From Chloroflexota bacterium (GTDB lineage: Bacteria; Chloroflexota; Anaerolineae; B4-G1; SLSP01), in assembly GCA_022707725.1 (NCBI GenBank), contig JAKJAB010000201.1, positions 1-6,573 on the forward strand: 6,573 bases of DNA, written 5' to 3'. This document shows, piece after piece, positions 1 to 5,868 of this stretch. The translations under genes were made by a program, and so were the position numbers. The notes below the pieces were generated by a model. It did not search any database, was not told where the DNA came from, and saw only the letters and a program-made list of their open reading frames with translations. Position 1 is the first letter of the stretch. Every line of letters starts with the position of its first letter.

Positions 1-381
1 GATGCGCAAGCGCCCAGCGCCGCCGAAGCGGCACTGGCGCAGCTCTTGGCGCATCCCTATGGACAGGGGTTAGGTAAGCAGTTGAGCCAATTGATGGATC
101 GCCTGCTCGTGTACCAGATGGACTATTGCCGCGGACTGCAACGCGTCTCTCCGGAATGGTACTGGCGCGACTTTCGCTTGCGTTTGAGCCGTGGACGCAA
201 TCATCGCTCAGAGCAGCGTTTGGAGCGGGCGGCGGTACTCTGGGCAGTCTATCACAACTTCGAGCCCGCGCAATGGAGATCAGAACGTAAACGGCATTAT
301 CGTCACCCTGGGCAAAGTGCCCTCCAAGTCTCCGGAGTGCCGCCTGGACAAGTCAGTTACCTGGATGCTTTGGGCGTTTGA
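1..381 (+). CDS. Transposase-like protein, C-terminal fragment (5' end outside window)
   Basis: The frame is open from base 1 to the TGA at 379-381, giving about 126 residues of the C-terminal end of a longer protein; the first internal ATG (46) is probably not the start. The visible part is basic and rich in Arg, Trp and Tyr, with WYWRDFRLRLSRGRNHRSEQR, then AVLWAVYHNFEPAQ, a basic RSERKRHYRHPGQS stretch and the ending SYLDALGV. From memory this tail resembles the region after the catalytic core in a group of DDE-type transposases common in environmental bacteria. The DDE residues themselves would lie upstream, outside the window, so family and activity cannot be judged. It is followed by hairpin-rich non-coding DNA, as expected near an insertion-sequence end. 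A non-transposase protein with a similar tail is possible. Confidence 0.55.
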   Translation, partial: DAQAPSAAEAALAQLLAHPYGQGLGKQLSQLMDRLLVYQMDYCRGLQRVSPEWYWRDFRLRLSRGRNHRSEQRLERAAVLWAVYHNFEPAQWRSERKRHYRHPGQSALQVSGVPPGQVSYLDALGV

Positions 382-388
382 GCGCCCA
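371..388. other. Small hairpin across the transposase stop codon
   Basis: TGGGCG (371-376) pairs with CGCCCA (383-388) around the loop TTTGAG, which contains the first two bases of the TGA stop. No run of T follows, so it is not a classical intrinsic terminator. It may contribute to transcript folding at the end of the transposase-like gene. Confidence 0.4.
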
Positions 389-515
389 CAGAACCACCGG
401 GGCTGTCTGGACACCCAGCAGCGACGGTGGAGGGTCAACTTGCCCGGTGGTGAGTCTGAAAATGCTGACCAACACACTGTCAAACTCGCCAACACAAGCT
501 AGAACCGAGTCTCGT
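382..515. other. Non-coding stretch, probably the right end of an insertion sequence
   Basis: No convincing gene lies here. A 103-codon frame overlapping 191-502 crosses the transposase-like gene out of phase and has no family features. Besides the long stem-loop there is CTGAAAATGCTGACC (456-470). Its complement contains CATTTTC, a heptamer also present at the suspected insertion-sequence junction near the right edge of the window. The exact element boundary cannot be fixed without the left end. Confidence 0.3.
394..430. other. Long stem-loop downstream of the transposase-like gene
   Basis: Three complementary segments nest on one axis: CCACCG (394-399) with CGGTGG (425-430), GCTG (402-405) with CAGC (419-422), and CTGG (407-410) with CCAG (415-418), closing on the loop ACAC. 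This gives 14 Watson-Crick pairs, interrupted by one internal loop (GG opposite GA) and a single bulged T at 406. There is no downstream T tract, so simple rho-independent termination is unlikely. Its place just after a transposase-like gene suggests a structured sub-terminal part of an insertion sequence, a transcription shield, or a small palindromic repeat unit. The fold is seen directly; the role is inferred. Confidence 0.5.
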
Positions 516-544
516 TTCGACAAAGCGCGAGCTTATGCTAGAAT
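516..544 (+). promoter_or_regulatory. Sigma-70-type promoter with extended -10, upstream of glycosyltransferase
   Basis: TTCGAC (516-521) serves as a -35 hexamer (4 of 6 to TTGACA), followed by a 17-base spacer and TAGAAT (539-544), 5 of 6 to TATAAT. TG at 536-537 makes an extended -10. The expected transcription start, 7 or so bases after the -10, falls at about 550-553, on the ATG used for the glycosyltransferase. This implies a leaderless mRNA. Confidence 0.6.
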
Positions 545-552
545 GTGATGCT

Positions 553-1326
553 ATGGACGCAAAAACCTACCAACCCCAAGTTTCGGTGGTGATCAAGACC
601 TATGACAACAGCCAGCGGGCGGTCCGTGGTTTCCCCATGCTCAAGGAGTTGTTGGTCACGACGCTGCGGATGCTGGAAGCACAGACGTTTCTGCCCTACG
701 AAGTACTCGTCGTCGACTCCAGCACGGGGGAGGGGATTGCTGAGGTCTTACAGCAGTATGGTCCCGTACAGGCTTTTCGACTGCGCCGGGTTCGCCTGGC
801 CATGGAGTGTTTCAGCTACTGTCATGCGATGAACGTCGGCGTTCAGGAAGCGCAGGGCGAAATCGTGGTTAGCCTCAGCGGTGATGCGACACCCGCGAAC
901 GAACGCTGGCTGGAGATGCTAATCGCGCCGCTGGCTGATCCCAAAGTCGCCGGGTCCTTCAGCCGTCATATCCCCCGTCCCGGTGTTCCCATCGCGTGGG
1001 CCGAGTGGCTTCGTCTGTGGTGGCGTTACCGCTCGAAGGACACATCCCTGCGGCAGGTAGATCATGTCTTTTCCAATGCCAGCTCCGCTTTTCGCCGCGC
1101 CCTGGCGCTGGAGATTCCCTTCGACGAAAGCCTGGCCGAGATCGAAGACTACGCCTGGGCCGGTGCTGTGCAGAAACGCGGCTATTGGATCGCCTACGTG
1201 GGCACATCCGAAATTTACCACTCACACGCTTCTTCAAGTGCGAAAACACTCTGGCGAATGTTGTATTACGTCTACTTGCGCGCCAAAATCGACGCCGCGA
1301 AGCCACGCCAGCGCGAATCGGATTAG
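553..1326 (+). CDS. Glycosyltransferase family 2 (GT-A fold)
   Basis: A 257-residue cytosolic or membrane-peripheral enzyme expected to transfer a sugar from a nucleotide-sugar donor, as in polysaccharide or glycoconjugate synthesis. The family signature is clear: an N-terminal strand VSVVIKTYDN (10-19), a nucleotide-binding VLVVDSS (51-57), a metal-binding-type acidic motif SLSGDATP (107-114) near where the DxD sits, an acceptor-side NASSAFRR (175-182), and the acidic pair ED (198-199) in the usual position of the catalytic base. There is no obvious membrane segment. The start at 553 is preferred over the in-frame ATG at 535 because the latter overlaps the -10 element and neither has a Shine-Dalgarno. 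The donor and acceptor cannot be told from sequence. It stands alone with its own promoter; 89 bases separate it from the next gene. Confidence 0.85.
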   Translation: MDAKTYQPQVSVVIKTYDNSQRAVRGFPMLKELLVTTLRMLEAQTFLPYEVLVVDSSTGEGIAEVLQQYGPVQAFRLRRVRLAMECFSYCHAMNVGVQEAQGEIVVSLSGDATPANERWLEMLIAPLADPKVAGSFSRHIPRPGVPIAWAEWLRLWWRYRSKDTSLRQVDHVFSNASSAFRRALALEIPFDESLAEIEDYAWAGAVQKRGYWIAYVGTSEIYHSHASSSAKTLWRMLYYVYLRAKIDAAKPRQRESD

Positions 1327-1404
1327 GGCGGCGCGACGTGCAACAACTGGCAGCGATGCGCGTAGAAGAGAGAAGGAACATTCGCTAAACACGTATCCAT
1401 TCTG

Positions 1405-1411
1405 AAAGGAG
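1405..1411 (+). promoter_or_regulatory. Shine-Dalgarno of the SPFH gene
   Basis: AAAGGAG lies four bases before the ATG at 1416 and fixes that start. The 89-base gap (1327-1415) shows no convincing -35/-10 pair, so the operon may be read from the glycosyltransferase promoter or from one not recognisable by eye. Confidence 0.7.
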
Positions 1412-1415
1412 AAAA

Positions 1416-2579
1416 ATGTCCGTGCAAAACTTAAGACCCAAGACCCGAGGTTTGACCAACATCATCATTGGCATAGTGGTTTTTATCGCTGCGATTGCGA
1501 TCCTCAGCTTTGGCAGTCAATTTTTCTATCTGTTCAAAAAGGTGGACGCCCAAGAAGTGGGCATCCAATTCACCAGCGGGCGTATCAAGAATGTCGTCGG
1601 TCCTGGCGTGTACAGCGACTTCGGTCTTTTCGTCAGCATGGTCAAAGTCTCCAGTCAGGCCATCCCTTTCGCCGTGGATGATGCCGAAATCATCACCAAG
1701 GACAAACAGCGCATGGGCGCGGCCGTCAGCGGTGATATCTTTCGTCCCGGCGAGACGGAGAAAGACGTATTGCGTGAAAACTGGTCCAAGTATCGCGGCC
1801 TATACACCGATGATGCGGCTCTGGTCGCCAAAGTGCAGGATTTTGCCCGGCAAGCGATGAAAGTCTGCGTTGGCGGGCGCTCCTTCGACGATAACACCAT
1901 CGGCAGCGCCCGTGATGAACTGCGGGGGTGCATTGATGACGAACTCAATGATCTGGCGGCTTCGGTCGGCCTGATGGTCAGAAATGTCGTTGTGCCGAAC
2001 ATCATTCTCTCGCCAGAGGCGCAGGCCGGGCTGGACGCCATCGTGCAGAGCCGCCTGGAAACTGAGAAGGCCGCCCAGGACGAATTGAAGGCTATCGCTC
2101 AGGCCGAAGCTGAGCAAGCGCGTGTCGAAGGCGAAATCCGCGTGGAGCAAGCACGCATCCAGGAAACGACGCGCCAGCAAACGACCCTGGCGGAATTGGA
2201 GCGCCAGCGCGTGGCCGCGCAACTGGCTGTGATCGAGGCGCAACGCGCTAATACCCTGGCTGAACTCGAGACGGAACGGCAGAGGATCGAAGCCACTAAG
2301 GCGAACGAAATCCTGGCTGCCGAGCGCAACCTGCAAATCCGCAAGCTGGAAGCCGATGCGCTGGAAGCCGTCGCTCGCGGCGACGTTGCCCTGCGCAAAG
2401 CGTTGGCGTTGCTCTACGCTGAGCATCCGGAGTTCCAACTGGTGACGATTGCCGAGGCCAACGCAGCGGCCCTTTCTGCTGCCGACAAGATTATCTTCAC
2501 CGTCGAAGGTAGTATGCCGACCATCGTTTTGCCGGGGCCTGGCATTGCTCCCACGGTGAACGTTGCCCAGCCGCAGTAG
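1416..2579 (+). CDS. SPFH/Band 7 (prohibitin/flotillin-type) membrane protein
   Basis: A 387-residue membrane-anchored scaffold protein. Residues about 14-40 form one hydrophobic segment (IIIGIVVFIAAIAIL onwards), followed at once by the Band 7 opening KVDAQEVGIQF-SGRI--VVGPGVY (42-66). The SPFH domain runs to about 205, including VDDAEIITKDKQRM and VVVPNIILSPEAQAG. Residues about 205-320 are a long, highly charged Ala/Glu/Gln/Arg coiled coil, typical of the family and used for ring-like oligomerisation. The tail is Pro-rich (PTIVLPGPGIAPTVNVAQPQ). Known relatives (prohibitin, HflK/C, flotillin, QmcA) organise membrane microdomains or hold proteases and other partners; which applies here is not visible. 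A typical HflC or FloA/FloT neighbour such as NfeD or FtsH is absent; instead a small ATPase follows directly, with its ATG touching this gene's TAG. Confidence 0.88.
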   Translation: MSVQNLRPKTRGLTNIIIGIVVFIAAIAILSFGSQFFYLFKKVDAQEVGIQFTSGRIKNVVGPGVYSDFGLFVSMVKVSSQAIPFAVDDAEIITKDKQRMGAAVSGDIFRPGETEKDVLRENWSKYRGLYTDDAALVAKVQDFARQAMKVCVGGRSFDDNTIGSARDELRGCIDDELNDLAASVGLMVRNVVVPNIILSPEAQAGLDAIVQSRLETEKAAQDELKAIAQAEAEQARVEGEIRVEQARIQETTRQQTTLAELERQRVAAQLAVIEAQRANTLAELETERQRIEATKANEILAAERNLQIRKLEADALEAVARGDVALRKALALLYAEHPEFQLVTIAEANAAALSAADKIIFTVEGSMPTIVLPGPGIAPTVNVAQPQ

Positions 2580-3335
2580 ATGTCTCTCGCGCTCACCGAA
2601 CACGTCAACGCCCTGGACGCCTGCAACCAACGCGGCGGGCGTATGCTCTCGCTGATCGACCTGCTCGATGCCGGGACGGTAGATTTGCCTTTGGCTGCCT
2701 ATCTCGCCGCAGCGATGCGCCAGGGCGCGTCGCTGTTGGTGGGCGCGCGGCCCGGCGGCGCGGGCAAAACTGCGGTGATGGTTGCCCTGCTCAACTTTCT
2801 TCCCTCTGAGACGACGATCCGCGCCGTAGGCAGCCGCGCGATATTGGACATAGCCTCGCAAGACCCCGCTCCCGGCGCAACCTGTTACCTGGCGCACGAA
2901 ATCGGCAATGGTTTTTACTACGCCTATCTCTGGGGCGACGACGCCCGGGATTTCTTTGCGCTGACCGCCCGCGGGCACATCATCGCTACCAATCTGCATG
3001 CCGACACGTTGGAAGAAACCCGCGATCAGCTCTGGCTGGGCAACGGGGTGGCGCTGGAACATCTGGCGGCGGTCGCGCTCAAAGTGTACTTGCGCGTGGA
3101 CCACACGGACCGCCTGGCGTTCAAACGGCGCGTCAGTCACGTTTACGAGAGCGACGGCGCAGAAGATCGCCTTATCTGGCGCTGGGACCGTCGTGGTTCA
3201 TTCGAACGGCAAGCCGTCCAAAGCGCTCTCGTCTCACCGCAGGACGAGGACCTGTATCGGAAATTCCTCACAGGCCTGCGCCGCCGCGATGTGCGCGCTA
3301 TCGAAGACGTGCGCCGGGCGCTATTGGAGCTTTGA
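2580..3335 (+). CDS. Short T2SS/T4P (GspE/PilT)-like P-loop ATPase
   Basis: A 251-residue predicted cytosolic ATPase. The Walker A loop is GARPGGAGKT (55-64), a variant with an extra residue before the usual GxxxxGKT glycine. A strand ending in Glu, CYLAHEIG (102-109), fits the Walker B of secretion ATPases. RGHIIATNLHADTLEETRDQLW (131-152, key H140) matches their His box, which in PilT/GspE reads like GHLV-STLHTN. The protein is half the length of GspE or PilB: the N-terminal domain and the arginine-rich Asp box are missing, so it is a minimal motor or a regulatory relative. The ATG follows the TAG of the SPFH gene without a gap and lacks a Shine-Dalgarno, pointing to translational coupling. 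The stop overlaps the next start by one base. No pilin or secretin genes are nearby, so pilus or secretion function should not be assumed; a membrane-associated role with the SPFH protein is an inference. Confidence 0.72.
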   Translation: MSLALTEHVNALDACNQRGGRMLSLIDLLDAGTVDLPLAAYLAAAMRQGASLLVGARPGGAGKTAVMVALLNFLPSETTIRAVGSRAILDIASQDPAPGATCYLAHEIGNGFYYAYLWGDDARDFFALTARGHIIATNLHADTLEETRDQLWLGNGVALEHLAAVALKVYLRVDHTDRLAFKRRVSHVYESDGAEDRLIWRWDRRGSFERQAVQSALVSPQDEDLYRKFLTGLRRRDVRAIEDVRRALLEL

Positions 3336-4075
3336 TGTCCTTCTACGCTGAGTTTGCCGACCACTACGAGGCCATTTTCCCGTTCAGTGACACGGTCTAT
3401 GCATTGCTGCGCCGCTATATTCTGCCGGAACACCGGCGCTGCCTGGACATAGGCTGCGGTACCGGCCACTACTGCGGCCGGCTGGCAGCAGACGGCTTCG
3501 ACGCGGTCGGCATTGATCTGGACACCGCGATGATTGCCCACGCGCGCCAGCATTATCCGCAAGCTGCGTTTCATGTGCTGAATATGCTCGACATTGCGGC
3601 TTTGGCCTCAACGGATCGAACGGATGCAACGGAAGGGGAAATGGAATTCGATACCGCTTTCTGCATCGGCAACACCGCCGCCCACCTGACACAGTTACAG
3701 TTCGCTCAATTTCTCGACAGCGTGCAGCGCGTGCTCAAACCCGGTGCGCCGTGGATTCTCCAGGTGATGAACTGGGATTACGTGCTGGAGCGGGAAACCT
3801 TTGCATTTCCCCTCATCGAAACGTCACAAGGGCTGACGTTCCACCGCGAATACCGCGCGGTCTCCGAAGCGCAGGTGACGTTCCACACCCGACTGCAATC
3901 CGGCGCAAACATCATCTTTGAGGACGAAGTGCTGCTGTATCCGCTGCGTTCGGCGGACATTGCGCACTTGCATCAAAGACGGGGATTCACGAGCCGCGCG
4001 CACTTTGGTAGTTATGCGGGCGCGCCCTTCGATCCGGCGGAGTTTTCTGCCAATATCTTTGTATTCGCGGCTTGA
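3335..4075 (+). CDS. Class I SAM-dependent methyltransferase
   Basis: A 246-residue soluble methyltransferase of the Rossmann-like class. Motif I is CLDIGCGTGHYCGRL (36-50), binding SAM. The next strand ends in GIDLD (59-63), whose Asp should hold the SAM ribose. FDTAFCIGNTAAHL (105-118) is the motif around the active site, and VLKPGAPWILQVMNW (133-147) is the post-motif III turn and strand. The C-terminal third (FHREYRAVSEAQVTFHTRL onwards) resembles the substrate lid of small-molecule methyltransferases, but the substrate is not identifiable. The start is taken at the ATG that overlaps the preceding TGA (TGATG), with GGAG at 3326-3329 five bases upstream; a TTG one codon earlier is unnecessary. 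The GNAT gene begins three bases after its stop. Confidence 0.87.
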   Translation: MSFYAEFADHYEAIFPFSDTVYALLRRYILPEHRRCLDIGCGTGHYCGRLAADGFDAVGIDLDTAMIAHARQHYPQAAFHVLNMLDIAALASTDRTDATEGEMEFDTAFCIGNTAAHLTQLQFAQFLDSVQRVLKPGAPWILQVMNWDYVLERETFAFPLIETSQGLTFHREYRAVSEAQVTFHTRLQSGANIIFEDEVLLYPLRSADIAHLHQRRGFTSRAHFGSYAGAPFDPAEFSANIFVFAA

Positions 4076-4078
4076 CAA

Positions 4079-4702
4079 ATGGACCTCTGCATCACTGAAC
4101 TCATTGATCCTGACGATGCTCTGTTGCTCCCCTGGTTGGATTTGTACGAGACCGCCTTTCCGCCTTCCGAACGGGTGCTCGTTTCCTTCTACTTGCGCTT
4201 GTTGCGCGACAAGCGGGCCGGATTACAGCCTGATCACCACCTGCTGGCAGCCCAACGTGAGCGAGCCTTTGTAGGGCTGGCGCATTACGTTATGCTCGCT
4301 GAACCATGTTGCGCCTGGCTGTGGATGTTCGCCGTGACGCCGCCCGCGCGCAATCAGGGCATCGGCGCAGCGCTGTATGGCGAGATTGTGCGCCGTCTGC
4401 CCGTGGAGACCGGCGCTATGCTCATCGAAGTGGAGCGCCCTGACCTGGCGCATACCGGAGCCGAACGCGAATCAACCGAACGCCGCATCGCTTTCTACCG
4501 CCGGCAGGGCGCGCGATTGCTCGAAGGTGTGCATTACGTTCAATCGGTCGGGCCGCACCAGACGCCGCTGCCAATGCACGTGATGGTGCATCCCTTACAG
4601 CCGCTGGATGCGGAGATGGCGTTTCGAATGGTCTGCACTGTTTTGGGGGACGGTGCGGGCGCCGAGCGCATCAAGCAGACCGGGCCTCTGGCATTACGCT
4701 GA
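4079..4702 (+). CDS. GNAT-family N-acetyltransferase
   Basis: A 207-residue protein with GNAT fold features. The N-terminal LDLYETAFPPSER (20-32) is a common opening of this fold. The acetyl-CoA pyrophosphate loop is FAVTPPARNQGIGAALYGEIV (84-104), with the diagnostic Q/R-x-x-G-x-G/A in RNQGIGA (91-97). ERRIAFYRRQGARLL (134-148) is the helix near the acceptor and CoA tail. It should transfer an acetyl or other acyl group from CoA to an amine, which may belong to a protein, antibiotic, polyamine or other metabolite; nothing in the sequence selects among them. It is the last gene of the four-gene cluster, three bases after the methyltransferase, without its own Shine-Dalgarno, and probably translated by re-initiation. 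A palindrome follows at 4716-4735. Confidence 0.82.
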   Translation: MDLCITELIDPDDALLLPWLDLYETAFPPSERVLVSFYLRLLRDKRAGLQPDHHLLAAQRERAFVGLAHYVMLAEPCCAWLWMFAVTPPARNQGIGAALYGEIVRRLPVETGAMLIEVERPDLAHTGAERESTERRIAFYRRQGARLLEGVHYVQSVGPHQTPLPMHVMVHPLQPLDAEMAFRMVCTVLGDGAGAERIKQTGPLALR

Positions 4703-4715
4703 GGGAGACTTTGTG

Positions 4716-4735
4716 GGGCGATTGCCAAATCGCCC
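4716..4735. repeat. Perfect palindrome between convergent genes, possible bidirectional terminator or repeat unit
   Basis: GGGCGATT (4716-4723) and AATCGCCC (4728-4735) are exact reverse complements around the loop GCCA. The hairpin sits 13 bases past the acetyltransferase stop and 15 bases past the nitroreductase stop on the other strand, the usual place of a shared terminator. Neither side has a T tract, so rho-independent termination would be atypical. The short, GC-flanked palindrome also resembles intergenic repeats found in high copy in some Chloroflexota and cyanobacterial genomes. Confidence 0.55.
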
Positions 4736-4750
4736 AACCTTCATTTCCGC

Positions 4751-5617
4751 TCATTCCGCTATCCAACTGACGATGTACCCTGTCAGCGCGTCCGGTCTCT
4801 CGATTGCCGGCTCGCGCACAACCCAGGTCCCGCATAGTCCCAGCGCTTCGCTGGTGAGAGCGAAGTGACACATAGCGATTCCCATATCGAGCCGTTGCAT
4901 ATCGTCAACGTTGAAAAGTGTCCGATTGCGTTTGGCGTAGCCGGGCGTGCGCCGCATGAAGAGATGCCATGCGTTCCCGTCCTTGACGATGCGCCACGGC
5001 TGTTTGTTCGATGCCGATGGGCCAATCCGCACCATCTCCAGAACTGTGGCATAAGGGCCGGCGGCCTCCCGCGAAAGTGGAGCGTCAAATGCGCCGTCTA
5101 AAAACAGACGCTCCCAAGGCAACCGTTGCCGAGCGCCTGCCGGGCGGTGGATGATCGATTCCACTACATGACGTGTGGCAGCGCAGTAACCTGTGACGAT
5201 GACGGCGGGCAACAGCTCCCCTTTACGCAGTCCGAGTTTTGCGGCAAAACGACTCTTGGCGAATGTGCCGCCGAGCCAGCACGTTCCCAGCCCCAGGCTG
5301 CTGGCGTACAGGACCGCGCGTTCTATCACGTAGCCGAAATCCTCCAGGTTGAAATCGCCTTGCGGGATCGCTCCAAGGATGAAGCCGGTCGCGCCCTTGA
5401 TGAAGCCATACGTGCTCAGCCCTTCGAGGGCCTGCCGGTCTTCTTCGCTCGCAGCGACGAGCGATAGTCGCACGCGCGTCCCCATTGGACCGACCGCGTG
5501 CGCTTCCAGAAACTGCGCCAATTGCTGCCGCACTGAAGGCGCGATGGGCGTATGTTGGTACGTGCGGCATGAGGAGCGCGCCTGAATGACCTCGATGATC
5601 GATCTTTCGTTTAGCAT
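4751..5617 (-). CDS. Nitroreductase-family protein with tandem half-domains (TM1586-like)
   Basis: A 288-residue, soluble, probably FMN-dependent oxidoreductase. The first half opens with IIEVIQARSSCRTYQHTPI (7-25), the usual nitroreductase start with the phosphate-binding Arg-Ser, and closes with ERAVLYASSLGLGTCWLGGTF and LPAVIVTGY (99-144). A second segment starts at about 190 with VLEMVRIGPSASNKQPWRIV (192-211), the FMN-contacting helix that normally lies near the N-terminus, and ends DMGIAMCHFALTSEALGLCGTW (244-265). This split arrangement is that of the putative TM nitroreductase group, where two half-folds form one unit inside a single chain. The substrate is unknown. The ATG at 5617 is chosen over a TTG at 5629 because GGGAGG lies four bases before it. 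It runs against the acetyltransferase gene and diverges from the small ORF region. Confidence 0.85.
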   Translation of the reverse strand: MLNERSIIEVIQARSSCRTYQHTPIAPSVRQQLAQFLEAHAVGPMGTRVRLSLVAASEEDRQALEGLSTYGFIKGATGFILGAIPQGDFNLEDFGYVIERAVLYASSLGLGTCWLGGTFAKSRFAAKLGLRKGELLPAVIVTGYCAATRHVVESIIHRPAGARQRLPWERLFLDGAFDAPLSREAAGPYATVLEMVRIGPSASNKQPWRIVKDGNAWHLFMRRTPGYAKRNRTLFNVDDMQRLDMGIAMCHFALTSEALGLCGTWVVREPAIERPDALTGYIVSWIAE

Positions 5618-5629
5618 CTTGCCTCCCAA

Positions 5630-5638
5630 ATTATTTCA
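5630..5638 (-). promoter_or_regulatory. Candidate extended -10 for the nitroreductase gene
   Basis: Read on the minus strand, TGAAATAAT gives a TGn plus AATAAT (5 of 6 to TATAAT). The predicted start lies only a few bases before the ATG, so the Shine-Dalgarno would be barely included. No good -35 is seen. It is back to back with the plus-strand element at 5644-5652. Confidence 0.3.
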
Positions 5639-5643
5639 CAAGA

Positions 5644-5652
5644 TGATATAAT
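5644..5652 (+). promoter_or_regulatory. Extended -10 promoter element, plus strand
   Basis: TGATATAAT combines a TGn extension with a perfect TATAAT (5647-5652). No recognisable -35 lies 16-18 bases upstream, which is tolerated by extended -10 promoters. Transcription would begin near 5659 and cross the small ORF. Confidence 0.45.
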
Positions 5653-5692
5653 GGAAGTGCGCGTACAACATCACGCTTGCGGAGGGATACTT

Positions 5693-5809
5693 TTGAATAC
5701 GAATGACGCCGTCTATATATTGAAAGTTACACCACCGATTATAAGCCAGAAAAATCTATCTACCAGGATGACGTCCGTATTTCCTAGCGCGGGGGATTTG
5801 CTGCGCTAG
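5693..5809 (+). CDS. Possible small protein, 38 aa (52 aa if started at ATG 5651)
   Basis: A short frame with its own signals: GGAGGG (5681-5686) six bases before a TTG at 5693, and an extended -10 about 40 bases upstream. The product would start MNTNDAVYILKVTPPIISQK and end AGDLLR, with no membrane segment and no family I recognise. The same frame is open back to ATG 5651, which would give 52 residues but overlaps the -10 box and has no Shine-Dalgarno. The last 26 bases of the frame form a hairpin. A frame this short can arise by chance, and the region may equally be a non-coding leader. Confidence 0.25.
   Translation: MNTNDAVYILKVTPPIISQKNLSTRMTSVFPSAGDLLR
5784..5809 (+). other. Hairpin at the end of the small ORF
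   Basis: CTAGCGC (5784-5790) is the exact reverse complement of GCGCTAG (5803-5809). A G-T and a G-C pair extend the stem to nine, leaving the loop GGGATTTG (5793-5800). The right arm contains the TAG stop. The sequence after it is only mildly T-rich (TGTCGTTGCTGT), so it is at best a weak terminator for the transcript from 5659. Confidence 0.4.
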
Positions 5810-5834
5810 TGTCGTTGCTGTGCGGCTCCCGGCG

Positions 5835-5862
5835 TTGAAGCCTCCCTTAGCTGACGTATAAT
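5835..5862 (+). promoter_or_regulatory. Sigma-70 promoter giving a leaderless start at 5869
   Basis: TTGAAG (5835-5840, 4 of 6 to TTGACA), a 16-base spacer and a perfect TATAAT (5857-5862). The ATG at 5869 begins seven bases after the last base of the -10, where transcription should start, and there is no Shine-Dalgarno. The promoter is intact although the gene it serves is broken; it could still transcribe the response-regulator gene downstream. Confidence 0.65.
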
Positions 5863-5868
5863 ACACCT

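Noticed and set aside
191..502. A 103-codon frame over the transposase end and the following non-coding DNA
   Set aside because: Out of phase with the transposase-like reading, no motifs, and it runs through the long hairpin.
996..1405. Plus-strand frames overlapping the end of the glycosyltransferase, up to the SPFH gene
   Set aside because: Arg-rich out-of-phase readings of the glycosyltransferase with no Shine-Dalgarno or recognisable domain.
1800..3140. A 446-codon minus-strand open frame antisense to the SPFH and ATPase genes
   Set aside because: It spans two well-supported genes, its translation is Arg/Gln/His-rich with no family motifs, and it follows the codon pattern of the opposite strand.
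2580..3335. Reading the SPFH-ATPase cluster as a type IV pilus or type II secretion locus
   Set aside because: No pilin, prepilin peptidase, platform or secretin gene is present; only ATPase motif similarity supports the idea.
4608..4868. An 86-codon plus-strand frame across the convergent junction
   Set aside because: It overlaps the ends of both real genes and the palindrome and has no supporting signals.
5126..5467. A 113-codon plus-strand frame opposite the nitroreductase
   Set aside because: Lies wholly antisense to a strong gene, with low-information composition.
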